Shown here piece by piece: positions 42,190-53,639 of a DNA stretch of 64,000 bases. The notes beneath the pieces were generated by a model. It was not told where the DNA came from, ran no database searches, and saw nothing but the letters and a program-made list of their open reading frames with translations. The stretch covers positions 558,001 to 622,000 of the forward strand of contig JASPKZ010005703.1 in the NCBI GenBank assembly GCA_030220185.1. Reading direction: 5' to 3'. How positions within the stretch are numbered: the first letter of the stretch is position 1; each line of letters begins with the position of its first letter. Both the position numbers and the translations under genes were made by a program. The stretch comes from Diploptera punctata (lineage: Eukaryota; Arthropoda; Insecta; Blattodea; Blaberidae).

Positions 42190-42625
42190 CTATTTTTTTT
42201 TAATTAGCAATATTCCACAATACAGTGTTTCTCCTTCAACCCAAAGTGATTTGTCGTCAGAGGTTCCTGTCTAGAGCATCTTCTTCCCTCAGATCTCTAG
42301 CTTCCATACTTATCCTAACTCCATCCATCCAACGTTCTCTAGGTCTGTCTCTTCCACTTCTTCCATTAGCTTTCCAATTAAAGATCTTCTTTGGTATTCT
42401 CTCTTCTTCCATTCTTATGAGGTGTCCATACCATTTCGAACGCTTTTCTTCTATTTTTTCCAAGATGTTTTTTTCAACTTGCATAATTTTCCTTATTGTA
42501 ATGTTTCTGACCTTATCCCTTCTTGAAATTCTTGTCGATCGCCTCCAAAAATGCATTTCTACTGCTGACAGCTTATTGGCTTGTTTTCTTCTTACTGACC
42601 TATTAATCACTATACATAATGAAAT
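42190..42625 (-). pseudogene. LINE-B 3' end
   Basis: The minus strand encodes KLSAVEMHFWRRSTRISRRD, KVRNITIRKIMQVEKNILE, RSKWYGHLIRMEEERIPK and GRSGRDRPRERWMDGVRISM. This is the endonuclease/RT-LINE C-terminal tail, open for 117 codons. The 3' end reads TGTTTCTCCTTCAACCCAAA on the plus strand, as at 49252-49442 and in LINE-B at 46880. Confidence 0.88.
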
Positions 42626-42659
42626 AACGAAAATCGTACATGATCATCACTGAGAATAT

Positions 42660-43570
42660 CAACGTAAGTAAAATCTTTGGTTTTGTAATAGACCAACATA
42701 CAAAATATGAAAAACACGTTTTCTTGCTGTGCAACGGATTACATAAAACTATTCACAAATTTACCATACAGATCAAATTGTTATACGCTGAGCTAAGGAA
42801 CCCGCTGCAATGACATCAGGGGTCGGGTGAGCGTGTTTAGACGGAAGTAGCCTACCATACATTTTCAAAACATGTGCCTACTATTTATGTTATTAAAAAG
42901 AGTAAGACTGGATGTCGCGGCTTGAAGGTTGATAATCTAGTACAGAATATTAGGTTGGGTTTGAATTGCAATTTCTAAAATTTCTCCTCAAACATTAATG
43001 CAAACATAAATTATAAGAACAAACTTTTAGATTTCCCTAAAAAAATAATTTAGCTTCAATTTTTCATGTTAAGTATTGATTGAACAAATTTTTAAGCATA
43101 TGTCGCTTATATCTATGTAAATAAAAAATAATTTAAAGAGAATAGTCCAAGGTTTTAGAGCACCAGACGACAAAAAAAAACTTTTTTGCTACATGTACCT
43201 AAATTCTACGCAACACTGAATCTAAACATAGTAGATATTCAGTACCCAATGAGTTAATTTAAATCCAATCCAGAATTAAACAAATTAAACACAGGCAGAT
43301 TTAATAAATCAGTTCAATTAATTATTTAAAATGGCAATTATTAATTATTTTGGTTTATATTATCATCTCCTAACTTATTTTATATATCGTAATTTTTTAA
43401 TATAATTCTCCTTTGCATTAATTATTTTTATGATAGAGTGAGTTCTTATATTTTGAAACATTCTCCTATATTTGTTTTGTTTTATATTATTACCTATTAT
43501 CTTTAATTGCCTTCTTCAGTTTGATACTAATCTATTCTATACTGTTTTATTTTATTCTCTCTCTCCGTCT
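42660..43570. other. No gene recognised
   Basis: AT-rich unique sequence. Confidence 0.4.
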
Positions 43571-43579
43571 CTCCATAAT

Positions 43580-43890
43580 GCGATAGGCCATGGGCCTACC
43601 GGCCGGCTTCTAGCCTCACATCCACACGTGTTCATCACAGAGGTAGACGATCATCAAGTCAATGTAGGGGTGTCATGTGGTCAGCATGTCGGGTCTCCCA
43701 GATGTTATAGCTGGTTTTCTCAACCTGGAACCGCTACTTATTGTGTTTACCCAAATCCTCACGATGCTGGGTATCGGTCCCATACTGGCCGAAATACATG
43801 AGATAATTTCTTCCCCCATGGAGACTCGAACCAGTGCAAGTCTCGTAGCTCTGCACCAATGCATCTTACCTTAACTCGGTACGTTGCGGG
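43580..43890 (-). repeat. SINE-A copy
   Basis: Reverse orientation, with GGTCCCATACTGGCCGAAAT and GGAGACTCGAACCAG landmarks and a diverged head. Confidence 0.85.
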
Positions 43891-44455
43891 ACTTTATTTT
43901 ATTCTACCTTGTATATATTTTTTTAAATTATGTCCCATAATTGTTTTTCTATGTTGAAATTGGCTCCAAAATTTCTATTTTACGTTTTCCTTTTGGTTTT
44001 AACAAAAATTTTGTAATGTAAACAGTCGCTAACAGTCTTGTTTGTGCACATAGGTTTCATAGAAATATGATTTTATGTCTTACCTGTTAGAAAAAAACTT
44101 TATCTAGTGTGCAGTAATTCTTACACATCTATTAAATATAAAAACATATAAAAAACTATATCTCCTTTCAATACATATTATTTACATTAACTTAAAGAAT
44201 AAAGCAAGAGTTTTTGTAACTTTCTTCTTCGTACATAAGTATAAGAAATTAAAAGACAAAAATATATGTCAATTTGTAGACACACTCAATAATTCAGTGC
44301 GAAGTTACAGTAAATAGCCTTTTGCTTTAAACACTGTTTTGCATCTATTGTTCATTGAAATAGCGAAGTGTTGGCACATTTCTTAGCTTAATACCACTCC
44401 ATTATTTTAGAATTATATTTTCAAATTCTTCTATTAGTAAACTTTATTCTTTTAG
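43891..44455. other. No gene recognised
   Basis: AT-rich unique sequence. Confidence 0.4.
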
Positions 44456-44459
44456 ACTC

Positions 44460-44668
44460 TTCTTTTGAGAATGGATGACACGTGCTCAATGGGGAGATTG
44501 GGCTGGAGAGTGAAACTTTTTAGGCACATTTCAGAGGTACCACCTTCCATTAATATCATCTGTATGCTTTGTTGGAAGACCTAGAAGACGTTGGGCTGAT
44601 GCAATATGAAGTCGGAACGGGCAATTGCCTAATCCTTGGAGTGATGATGATGATGATGATGATGATGC
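44460..44668 (+). pseudogene. LINE 3' end with (GAT)n tail
   Basis: The plus strand reads VGRPRRRWADAI, a GRPxxRW tail, then a short spacer and nine GAT units (44640-44668). It appears to have entered a Tc1 remnant. Confidence 0.65.
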
Positions 44669-44910
44669 TTTGAGCCCCGATCTTGCTGAAGTATAAAAAC
44701 TCGACATTCCAACTTTAGTTGCACTTTGTATCAAATTTTGGTTGAGAATGCCGAGGTAAACCCATTGGTGCATTTGTCGTCAATAAATTGAATGTTCTCC
44801 ACTCCAAATGTTGACATGCAGCCCCATTCGTTACGGACTCGCCTCCATGCTTAATGGTTGGGATAGTATTTTAATTTTTGCCGGTTTCATTTGCTTTTCT
44901 ATGGTTTCCA
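44669..44910 (-). pseudogene. Tc1-family transposase fragment
   Basis: The minus strand reads WGCMSTFGVENIQFIDD, HQWVYLGILNQNLIQSATKV and, in a second frame, VFILQQDRGSKH. These match Tc1 positions around the second catalytic aspartate (FQQDNDPKH). Frameshifted and unrelated in detail to the element at 15567-17076. Confidence 0.78.
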
Positions 44911-44934
44911 TCAGAAGCAGGCAGTTTAATCTAA

Positions 44935-45310
44935 GCTTCTTCTTCTTCTTCTTCAATCAGGGATTAGGCTCTTAAGCCTGTTCCGGCTTCACATATTGTT
45001 CAACCAACGTTTCCGTGGTCTTCACAAACCTCTCCTTCCTTCAGGTTTATAATAAAGAATTCTTCTAGGAATACGATTGTAGCTCATTGTTTCTAGGTGT
45101 TTCAGTCCATTGATCTCTATAATGATGAATCCATTCCTTTAACGATATTACATTTAATTATTTTTATATCCTCGTTTTTAAATTTATCTAACCTAGTATA
45201 ATCCTTAACTGATATCAAAAACCTCATTTCTGTAGCCTGCAATTTGATAATAGGCCTATATGTTCGTGTTATGGTCCAAGTTTCATTCGGCTGTCAATAC
45301 TGCGTACATT
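44935..45310 (-). pseudogene. LINE 3' end remnant
   Basis: The minus strand reads ETWTITRTYRPIIKLQATEM, then RFLISVKDYTRLDKFKNEDI, the tail region after the RT domain. A TTC-rich 3' tail lies at 44938-44955. Confidence 0.75.
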
Positions 45311-45534
45311 TATTTCTGAATTAAATTTATAATCATCTTATTAAGATTATTCCAACTCAGAATGTATTTTGACAAGTAAGAATAAATCTGCATAATGTTC
45401 AGAAAATTCCTTACATTATGACAATGTATTAATAACAACTCCCTTCGTAACTGGTGTGATAAATGTATATGTTTTATAGGTCAATTCTGTATAAACAGTA
45501 ATAACAGGCAACTACTCTATACTAATCAGGTATT

Positions 45535-45535
45535 A

Positions 45536-45595
<60 letters not shown>

Positions 45596-45597
45596 AT
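45535..45597. repeat. (ATT)n microsatellite
   Basis: ATT/ATC units next to the 5' end of a LINE-B copy. Confidence 0.9.
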
Positions 45598-46918
45598 AAA
45601 GGCGTATGACAGTTTACCCAGAATCTTGCTCTGGATAGCCCTAGAAGAGGCGAACATAAATGTCAAAATAATTAGTATTATAAGATCATTATACTCAGAG
45701 AACAAATGCCAAATTAAGATGGGAAACAGACTTTCAGGAAAATTTCAAACATCAAAAGGTCTAATGTATTGACTCAGGCTTTCATGGCCGGAATTGCTAT
45801 GATGATCTTGAAGAAGATTTCCGGGCTGTAGGCCGTGGTCTCGAGGCTTAAAATTTTCCGACGTTTCGCCAGAGACTGCGTCGGGCATCCTCAAGACAAC
45901 CCTTGAGGATGCCAGAGCAGTCTCTGGCGAAACGTCGGGAAACTTCAAGATTCAAGACCACGGCCTACAGCCCGGAAATCTTCTTCAAGATCATCAAAAG
46001 GTCTACTGCAAGGATGTTGCTTATCACCAACGTTGTTCAAAATATATATTGATAATTGTACGAACAATTGGTCAAGACACTGCAAATATATGGGAATTCA
46101 AATAGAAGATAATTATTACCTCCACCATTTACTATTCGCACGTGATCAGATGTGATTTCTCAGGATCCATATGATGCATCTTTCATGTTAAGAAAATTAG
46201 AGATAGAAAACCAAAAATGGGGATTACAGATAAATTATAATAAAACGGAATATATTTCATTGGATACAACAGATGAGCTAAAATGTAATTCAGGAAGAAT
46301 ACGTAATGTTAACAATTTTAAATATTAAGGATCTATCTTAGATAAAAGTGAGAATTCAGGTACAGAAATTGAAAGGAGAATAACTGATGGAAGAAAAATC
46401 ATTGGTTTGTTGAACTCAGTGCTTTGGAATAGAAATATAATACACAGAACGAAGAAAAACTATATTTCAAGTTCTGTTACAAAGCATTTTATTATATGGG
46501 TCCGAAACCTGGACAGTAAGTAGAAAACAAGTCAACTAGCTGTTAGCAGTAGAAATGGATTTTTCGAGGCGATCGACAAGAAGTTCAAGAAGGGATAAGG
46601 TCAGAAACAGCGCAATAAGAGAAATTATGCAAGTTGAAAAAACATATTAGGAAAAATAGAAGATAAACGTTTGAATTGGTATGAGCACCTCATAAGAATG
46701 GAAGAAGAGAGAATACCAAAGAAGACCCTTAATTGGAAAGTTAATGGAAGAAGCGGAAGAGGCAGGCCTAGAGAACGATGGATGGATGGATGGATGGAGT
46801 GAAGAGAAGTACGGAAGCTAGAGATTTGAGGGAAGAAGATGCTTTAGACAGGAACCTCTGGTGACATCTCTCTTTGGATTGAAGGAGAAACACTGCATTA
46901 TGGAATATTCCTAAATAA
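45598..46918 (+). pseudogene. LINE-B with RT region, interrupted
   Basis: The plus strand begins KAYDSLPRILLWIALEEANI (RT motif 3), continues to GKFQTSKGL, and after a 229-bp insertion resumes LQGCCLSPTLFKIYIDN (motif 4). The YADD position reads LLFARDQ, so the catalytic box is lost. The tail (46560-46880) matches LINE-B at 42190-42625, including a GATG expansion at 46780-46797. Many stops. Confidence 0.88.
45764..45992. mobile_element. Foldback insertion with Penelope-like ends, 229 bp
   Basis: Flanked by the 13-bp duplication ATCAAAAGGTCTA (45751-45763 and 45993-46005). The two halves are inverted: GGAAATCTTCTTCAAGATCA at the right mirrors GATCTTGAAGAAGATTTCC at the left. The central part contains TTGAGGATGCCAGAGCAG and CTCTGGCGAAACGTC. 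A related single-sided copy is at 51541-51665. Confidence 0.85.
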
Positions 46919-46919
46919 A

Positions 46920-46957
<38 letters not shown>
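46919..46957. repeat. (TTA)n microsatellite at LINE-B 3' end
   Basis: TTA units directly after the LINE-B 3' end, in keeping with the tail of this family. Confidence 0.9.
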
Positions 46958-46959
<2 letters not shown>

Positions 46960-47455
46960 CACAGATATAATTTGAATAATCTTCTCGTATATGAAATTCA
47001 ATACTTACAAATTTTGAATTGAAACAAATGAACAGCTTGTAAGAAGACGCAAAAGCGATAGAGTGGGTCATGCCGATATGAAGGCAAGCCACGTCAGTCA
47101 GCTAGTTGCTTTGTTCGGAACAAAAACGTAAGGAAGAAGAAAAAACACAAGAGTTTCCTTTTCTTGTAGTTGCTTATCTAGCTGCGAGTACATGTAGCGT
47201 TATCAAGCCGGCATCTCAACAGGATATACACTGCATATCGCGACGCTCACACGCAAAACTCAACCTTATCGCAACCTATGTGCCTTTCCAATAAAATACA
47301 AACCACGCCATTGTCATATACAAGTTATTTTCCATATACGCCTCGGGCAGAAGCCCTCATTCGTGCCAACCACGCCCCAAGACACAGTGAGCATTGTTTT
47401 AATTGTCGTCTGGTTTCATGTTAGGCTTAAATATATTTAACCAGAAGTTAATTGC

Positions 47456-47456
<1 letters not shown>
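46958..47456. other. No gene recognised
   Basis: Unique sequence. Confidence 0.4.
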
Positions 47457-47486
<30 letters not shown>

Positions 47487-47519
47487 TTAATAATCATTAT
47501 CATCATCATAATAATAATT
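47457..47519. repeat. (AAT)n microsatellite with ATC interruptions
   Basis: Tail tract of the LINE remnant to its right. Confidence 0.85.
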
Positions 47520-47960
47520 TTTATTTATTTATATACAGATTTTTAATGTTTACACATCTTTCCGTGCCTAAAGTTTTATTTTTCTTCTCCGCTCGTCTCT
47601 CCATCCACTCCATGTCCTCCAGTCCTCTTGTTCTCATTTCAGGTCTTATTTCTTGCATCCACGAGTTTCGAGGTCTCCCTTTCCCTCTTCTTCCAGGTGG
47701 ACACCATTCCAATGTTTTCCTGGGTAACTTTCTTCTTGCATTCGTTGTACGTGCCCACACCAATTTAATTGCTTATATCTTATATAATCTACTATTGAAT
47801 ATCTAATATTCATTTTTTCTTGTATTACAGTATTCTTATTTTTTATAATTTTGAACATCTTGCTGCTCTCCTCAAGAAATCCATTTCCATCGACATAAGT
47901 TTTTGTTCTAAATATTTGTTGAATTTCCAAACTTCAGCTCCATATGTGACAGTACTTCTC
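47520..47960 (-). pseudogene. LINE 3' end remnant
   Basis: The minus strand encodes GNGFLEESSKMFKIIKNKN, YIRYKQLNWCGHVQRMQEES, KTLEWCPPGRRGKGRPRNSW and EIRPEMRTRGLEDMEWMER. The order and GHVQRM/GRPR motifs identify an RT-LINE C-terminus. Two overlapping frames show one frameshift. Confidence 0.82.
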
Positions 47961-48174
47961 ACTATTGAATTATATAATTTGTACCTTATATTTTACTATA
48001 ATGATATTTTTATTATAATAAAATTAATAATTAATAGACTAATACTATTAAAAATAAATATTAAAAAATAATAATAAAAATTAATGTAAAGTATTATTAT
48101 ATTGTTTGTATTATTATTATTATCATCATCATTGTTATATTATTTATAATAATAACAGATAGATCATCGGTTGA

Positions 48175-48575
48175 TTATGTCTTTGACATCGTCCGATTCC
48201 CAATAGCCAATTTTGTCGGTCCATCCAATCTACTGGTTGTAGATGTTTCTCCTTCATGTATAAATATATTCCTTGACTCCAGAAGGTTTAGGTCTTCCTC
48301 TGCCTCGTCTTCCCTCAGGTTTCCATTCCAAAACAGATTTTGGTAGCCGATCCTCTTCCATTCGCTGGACATTTCCGTACCATCTTAATTGCTGAGTTTT
48401 AATATAATCTAAAATATTATCTTCAATCTTCACATTTCCTTCCTTTTAACTGAGTTCCTATTTTTTTTTCTTCTTGAAATTTTTGCTGCCCTTCGTATAA
48501 AATCCATTTCCGTTGCCAAAAGATACTTATTTGTTTTTGTTGCTAATGACCAAAGTTCTGTTCCATAAGCATTGA

Positions 48576-48580
<5 letters not shown>
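48175..48580 (-). pseudogene. LINE 3' end remnant
   Basis: The minus strand encodes AYGTELWSLATKTNKYLLA, EMDFIRRAAKISRRKKNRN and then a WNGNLREDEAEEDLN tail. The 5' end stops in a TA microsatellite. Confidence 0.7.
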
Positions 48581-48616
<36 letters not shown>

Positions 48617-48648
48617 ATAATTAAATATTTAACATTGAGCAATGCAAG

Positions 48649-48681
<33 letters not shown>
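48579..48681. repeat. TA tracts with a 39-bp piece of the 297-bp unit
   Basis: GTTATAATTAAATATTTAAC then ATTGAGCAATGCAAGCTT (48614-48652) is the end segment of the 297-bp unit. TA repeats lie on both sides. Confidence 0.85.
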
Positions 48682-48683
<2 letters not shown>

Positions 48684-48950
48684 ATTTTATTTTTATTACT
48701 TATATTTTTATCCCATAATATTCCATTGAGGCAAGCAATTGCAAATTTTCCTTTATTATTTCTATTTCTTATTTCCTCTTCATAACTTCCATTTTATTTA
48801 TTTTAATTCCTAACTATGTGATCTCACTACAAGATTTTATTGTTTTTCCAGTCTCCAAAATTAAATTTGGTTCTGGTTAACCAATTCATAAATATTTTTG
48901 TTTTCTTCATGTTCAAAGTCAATCCGCATCATATTCTTCTATTAATTTTC

Positions 48951-48951
<1 letters not shown>

Positions 48952-49017
<66 letters not shown>
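48952..49017. repeat. (AAT)n microsatellite
   Basis: About 22 perfect units. Confidence 0.95.
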
Positions 49018-49019
49018 TC

Positions 49020-49200
49020 CATTTCACTGAACCAGTTTATCCTCTTGCCTTATAGGTACTTTTACATGTAACACGCCACCCAGGATTTACAGTGACAAGT
49101 CCAGTCGGGAGAGGGTTTTAATTATGGCTCACATAGATCCTTTTTGACCACACAAGGACACGAATGAGTGATCAGCTGAATGTCATGTTCTCCAAGACAA
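49020..49200. repeat. Short dispersed repeat shared with 11990-12150
   Basis: GGTACTTTTACATG, ACAGTGAC and CGGGAGAGGGTTTTA in the same order as in the earlier copy. Confidence 0.55.
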
Positions 49201-49251
49201 CACAACCTTAAGACGATACAGTTCATTCACACACATATTGATATTAATTTT

Positions 49252-49442
49252 TCTATTCCACAATACAGTGTTTCTCCTTCAACCCAAAGTGATTTGTCGC
49301 CAGAGGTTCCTGTCTAAAGCATCTTCTTCCTTCAAATATCTAGCTTCAATACTTCTCCTCACTCCATCCATCCATCATTCTCTAGGCCTGCCTCTTCCAC
49401 TTCTTCCATTAGCTTTCCAATTAAGGATCTTCTTTGGTATTA
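49252..49442 (-). pseudogene. LINE-B 3' end, short
   Basis: Near-identical to 42225-42395, including CTTCAACCCAAAGTGATTTG. Truncated at GATCTTCTTTGG and followed by (AAT)n. Confidence 0.88.
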
Positions 49443-49479
49443 AATAATAATAATTCTATTCTATAGTAATTATGCCCGA

Positions 49480-49775
49480 GGGTAGGTCTTTCACTGCAAT
49501 CACAGCATTTTCATGCTATGTTCTGCAGCTTTACTAAGGAATTATAGGTGTGGTAGCTTCCATTGCTTTCCTCATCGTTGATGGATGATGATGATAATGA
49601 TAAGAATAATGATGGAGGCCGGATGATTTTCGAGCAACTTTCGGCCCTAAGCTTCCTGACATTTGTATTACAGGTGAGGAAAAACCCTGAAAAAACCCTC
49701 ATCCAGGAGCCTGTCCCGACCGGGAATCGAACCCGTGACAAGGCAGCACGCTACCTCAAGACCACAGCGGTGGAC
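49480..49775 (-). repeat. SINE-C copy
   Basis: Inverted relative to 14418-14715. The minus strand reads CACCGCTGTGGTCTTGAGG and GGGTTCGATTCCC at the head. Confidence 0.8.
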
Positions 49776-49807
49776 ATAATACTATAATATTAATATTAAT
49801 ATTAATA

Positions 49808-50381
49808 ATAATGAACCGAAAGTCCAACTTCGGTTCGTAACTTCAGTGCCGTTATCCTCCTTTAACTAGAAGATTCATGAACTATGCCAATTTCATTTCT
49901 CTCTGCATCTACCCCCACTCTCTTTTCTACCCCTCCCCTTGCGCTGTTTGTAGTACGCATCTTCCCCTTCCACGCTCAAATACCCTACGCACATTCAGAA
50001 CATTATCATTCGATCGGAAATTTTGGTCGAAAACATTGTCGTCGTCTGGAGGACGCGAGTGGCGTGCTTTGGGTTTTTGGTCCGGCAGACCAGGGAGAGG
50101 CACCCTGGCAAGGACTGAAAATGTTTATGTGAAGTGTTTGTGTGAGTTATGTTATGTTTGATGTTAATTATTTTTTTTGTCTTTTAATTTATGAATGATC
50201 AAATTTGTGTAATTCTTTAATTCTATTTTTCTAACTTCAGACGTTCAATTTATATTAAATGCCTTTTTTTATATAATGGTTTATGTTTGATTATTGTGCG
50301 TTAGATACTACACTGCTGTCTTGCATATTCCCGTACACAAAGCTTGCTCGGAGTCTCCTTTATTCCCGTCTAGCTTTCATG

Positions 50382-50421
<40 letters not shown>

Positions 50422-50590
50422 TCAGCTTAGCTAAGTATCATAGATTACTACAGTGTTTTAAAATCTATTGTTGATTAATGTTTAAGTATTCGCATAGGAA
50501 GGATGAATCAATCTTTGCCTCTCATGGGCCCAGGCAAAGGCTTTAGAATAGTACTGATTGTTATGAACTCAAGGCTAATATATATACACA
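49808..50590 (+). repeat. R760, long copy
   Basis: Starts ACCGAAAGTCCAACTTCGG, then follows 1140-1885 nearly to its end (GGCAAAGGCTTT, TTATGAACTC). An (AAT)n at 50388-50418 lies inside. Confidence 0.8.
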
Positions 50591-50769
50591 GGGTAATAGA
50601 AAGACGAAACACGGCGCATAATTTGTGGTAGCTGTCAGCGGGGTTTTTGGCTCTGGGTTTGTGTTACGAGGTGTATTTTGGTAGCAAATCGTGTGGTTTT
50701 GGTATTTGGTTACTATGTTAAAAATGGTCCCAAGGGCACAAATGGTTTGCAGAACGTGTTCAGGGCACA

Positions 50770-50784
50770 ATAATAATAGTAATA

Positions 50785-50815
<31 letters not shown>

Positions 50816-50817
50816 TA
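50770..50817. repeat. (AAT)n microsatellite
   Basis: AAT units with AGT interruptions. Confidence 0.9.
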
Positions 50818-50999
50818 TAGTCTGTATGTCTATATCCGCATATCTCACATGGCTCAACGATGCTTTCTTTCGGGAATTACTTAACCATATACAATTCAGT
50901 TACATTTATTTCCATACCGATGTCAATACTTTTGAATTTCATATTAAACTAACTTTAAAACTAACAATAATCTCAATAACATAATTTCTAACAAAACAG

Positions 51000-51480
51000 A
51001 AACAACAAATAAGTACGAAAATAAAGGCGTCTATAAACTAAAATGAAATAGTTGTGAAAAATTCTACATAGGCAAAACAATGAGAAACTTTAACACACGA
51101 TATTCGGAACATTTCAAAAATGTTATTGATAATGAAGAAAAATTAAGTTTTGCCAAACTTATACTAGAAACAGGTCATAAGTATGAAAAAAATCGGCAAC
51201 TCTATGTCAATACTATACAGAGAATACAATAACAATAGAATCAGCATTTTTGAAGACAGAGATTCTAAAAGAAGCAAGGAATAAAAACCTACTCAACGAG
51301 AACATAACCGCAGACATAAATCCGTTATACAACCTATATAACACCATCAGCTCCAGTTAAAACGCAGAAGATGAAACATTGTTTTCGAAAGGCCTCCATA
51401 TTAGAATAAGTTGAAGAAGTTATTAATAATTTAGTTTGAGGACTGACTTACCAGATAAAATTATATAATTAACATCTTAT
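51000..51480 (+). pseudogene. Penelope-like element with GIY-YIG endonuclease
   Basis: Plus-strand frames read KGVYKLK, then CEKFYIGKTMRNFNTRYSEH, then NEEKLSFAKLILETGH. GVY-L, YIGKT, R and EH are the landmarks of the GIY-YIG nuclease at the C-terminus of Penelope-like retroelements. The tail REYNNNRISIFEDRDSKRSK and the 3' end AATTAACATCTTA match 36430-36979. A stop falls in place of a tryptophan or residue before the Cys, and one frameshift follows. The reverse transcriptase part is absent. Confidence 0.88.
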
Positions 51481-51540
51481 ACAGATGTCATTAACTGACA
51501 AGTGGTTTAGCTAATAGGCAACTATGCTATTAATTGGATG

Positions 51541-51665
51541 GGAAATTCCAGTTTCAAGAAAACCCTTGAGGATGCCGGATGCAGTCTCTGTCGAGGAACT
51601 ACAGGCCTCAATATCACGGACAACAGCACGGAAATCTTGTACAAGATCACCATACTAATTCCGGA
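51541..51665 (+). repeat. Single-sided copy of the 45764 foldback sequence
   Basis: CCCTTGAGGATGCCGGATG, CAGTCTCTG, ACAGCACGGAAATCTTGTAC and AATTCCGGACGTGAAAACCT follow the right half and end of 45764-45992 with many changes. Confidence 0.7.
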
Positions 51666-51714
51666 CGTGAAAACCTAAGTCAATCGATTAAATTTAATTC
51701 GGAGACTAAATATT

Positions 51715-51870
51715 TGGGTTTGAGGTTATTTTAAAAGCCCGAAAATCTTCAAGTTAGGGACTCACGGCTTAAAGCCATCATCGGAGGACTTATCCCTTTG
51801 ATTTTCTCATCCTGAAAGTCCTTGATTCGGTCGGATTGAACACGCGACCCTCAAGTCTAGAGTTAAGTAA
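51715..51870 (-). repeat. SINE-B, partial diverged copy
   Basis: Order AAAATCTTCA, GGGACTCACGGCTTAAAG, CGGAGGACTT and GACCCTC matches SINE-B. The head is eroded. Confidence 0.65.
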
Positions 51871-51969
51871 TGAACCCCTAGATTTCGACGCAATGATAGT
51901 AACAGCAGCCGTAGTAGTAGTAATAATAATAACAATAACATACCTAATAATTATATACCTGGGATGAAA

Positions 51970-52440
51970 AGGATATCCCTGAAAAAAATACTAGTTATAA
52001 TAAAAGTTTGGGAATTATTAATCAAGTTATGAAACCATCCCTTGTGCAAAAAACACCAGATTACGTTTATATAACACTTTGGCTAGACCAGTGTTGACCT
52101 ATGGTAGTGAAGCATGGACACTAAAAAGACAACATGAAAGCAGAATAATGGCTTGTGAAATGAGATTCATGCGCAGAACAGCGGGTTACGCAAGATGGGA
52201 TCGGAATAGGAACACCGATATCTTAAAAGAATTGAAGACTACGCCAATTTTGGAATATATTAAACAATACCAACTAAATTGGAAACATCATCTAGAAAGA
52301 ATGAGTTCAAATCGGATCCCCAAAGCTGTTTATAATTATATACCAAGAGGACGAAGATCACTGGGCCGTCCTATGAAACGCTGGAGGGAAAATTTTCTAT
52401 AGGATCGTAACAGGTCTTGGCCTAATACTTGGAAGGAAGA
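51970..52440 (+). pseudogene. LINE 3' end remnant
   Basis: The plus strand encodes LARPVLTYGSEAWTLKRQHE, MRFMRRTAGYARWDRNRNTD, LNWKHHLERMSSNRIPK and GRRSLGRPMKRWRENFL, a 107-codon open stretch. A clear RT-LINE C-terminal tail distinct from LINE-A and LINE-B. An ATT-rich tail follows. Confidence 0.88.
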
Positions 52441-52479
52441 AGAAGATAATTATAGTAGGTGTAATACTAGTATTTATAA

Positions 52480-52508
52480 ATATAATAATAATAATAATTA
52501 TTATTATA

Positions 52509-52567
<59 letters not shown>
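52480..52567. repeat. (ATT)n microsatellite
   Basis: About 29 units including short AAT inversions at the left edge. Confidence 0.95.
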
Positions 52568-52569
<2 letters not shown>

Positions 52570-53630
52570 TCTCGATCTCAGTCGTCACAAGTTTCCTAGG
52601 TGGGGATATTTCGGGGATTTTCTTCACCCGTAAGAAGAAAATGTAGTGAAAATTTAGGTTCCGAATAGTCTTCAAAGAAAATCCAAGACACTATGATCAC
52701 CGTATCATATTAGCCTCGTTCGGTATACGTAACGATATAAATGGGAATGATGTTAGTATAATAGAAAATTGCAATTTTTTATTTGTTCTTTTTCTGGTTT
52801 GTTTCTGCATAATCCGCAAGTTTTTTCTCTGTCTTATAGTTGGACATGCTGAAATTTCATAGGAAAACAAGAAATTCGGAGGTAAATTTTTTTCAGCCAA
52901 AAAATGTCGATCCTTTTACGCCCTTAAATGAATTGATCTGAGATGTTACACAATACTGTTAAATAAACTTCAAGATAATTTATGTTTAAGACGCTTCAAG
53001 TTTCAATTAAGTAATTTTGAAACAGTGTTGTATTTTGGTAGCAGATAAATAATCTAACTCTTGTATCTGTCGCGACTTTAGTCCACTTTCAAGTGATTAG
53101 CGTCACGAATTCACATTCCACTGAGATCTTTCACCCAAAACCTTAACGCTCTACAATCCTGCTATTAGTTAGAATTCTATGATTATGCTTCTTTTGATTA
53201 TCTTTGCTTCCACCCACCCCCCACCACTACATTTCAACATGTGGTATTACATTCTTCTTGCATTTCCGTCCATTAAGTCTCCACCTGCACAAACGAATTC
53301 CTAATTCCGTGAAATTTTTATCTGCTATTTCCTCATCAAATTCTGTCTACTGTAAGAATATCTAGAAGAAAAAAAACTTTGGTTGATCATAGAGTATTTC
53401 CTCAGATGGTTGCGTTTCAGGTAGCATTTTATTTAAAGACGCGCTCAAGCCATTAGCTGCGCATTCAATTCTGGGCTGTTATTATTTAAATGTTAGTTCT
53501 TTTAGTTCATTATTCGAACTGTGTACCCAGACTTGCACGATCACCGTGACCTAAAAGATATATTACGCTATCCCAATACGTTATGGATAAATATAGTAGT
53601 AGTAGTAGTAGTAGTAGTCAATAATTACAA
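52568..53630. other. No gene recognised
   Basis: At 52590-52650 a TTTCGGGGATTTTCTTCACC block resembles the SINE-C body. The rest is unique. A short (TAG)n lies at 53598-53620. Confidence 0.4.
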
Positions 53631-53639
53631 ATAGGAATA

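Noticed and set aside
42225..42653. 142-codon plus-strand frame
   Set aside because: The opposite strand encodes the LINE-B C-terminal tail with its recognisable motifs. The plus frame is its shadow.
45764..45992. Transcription terminator hairpin
   Set aside because: The 13-bp flanking duplication shows it is an inserted element, and rho-independent terminators do not apply here.
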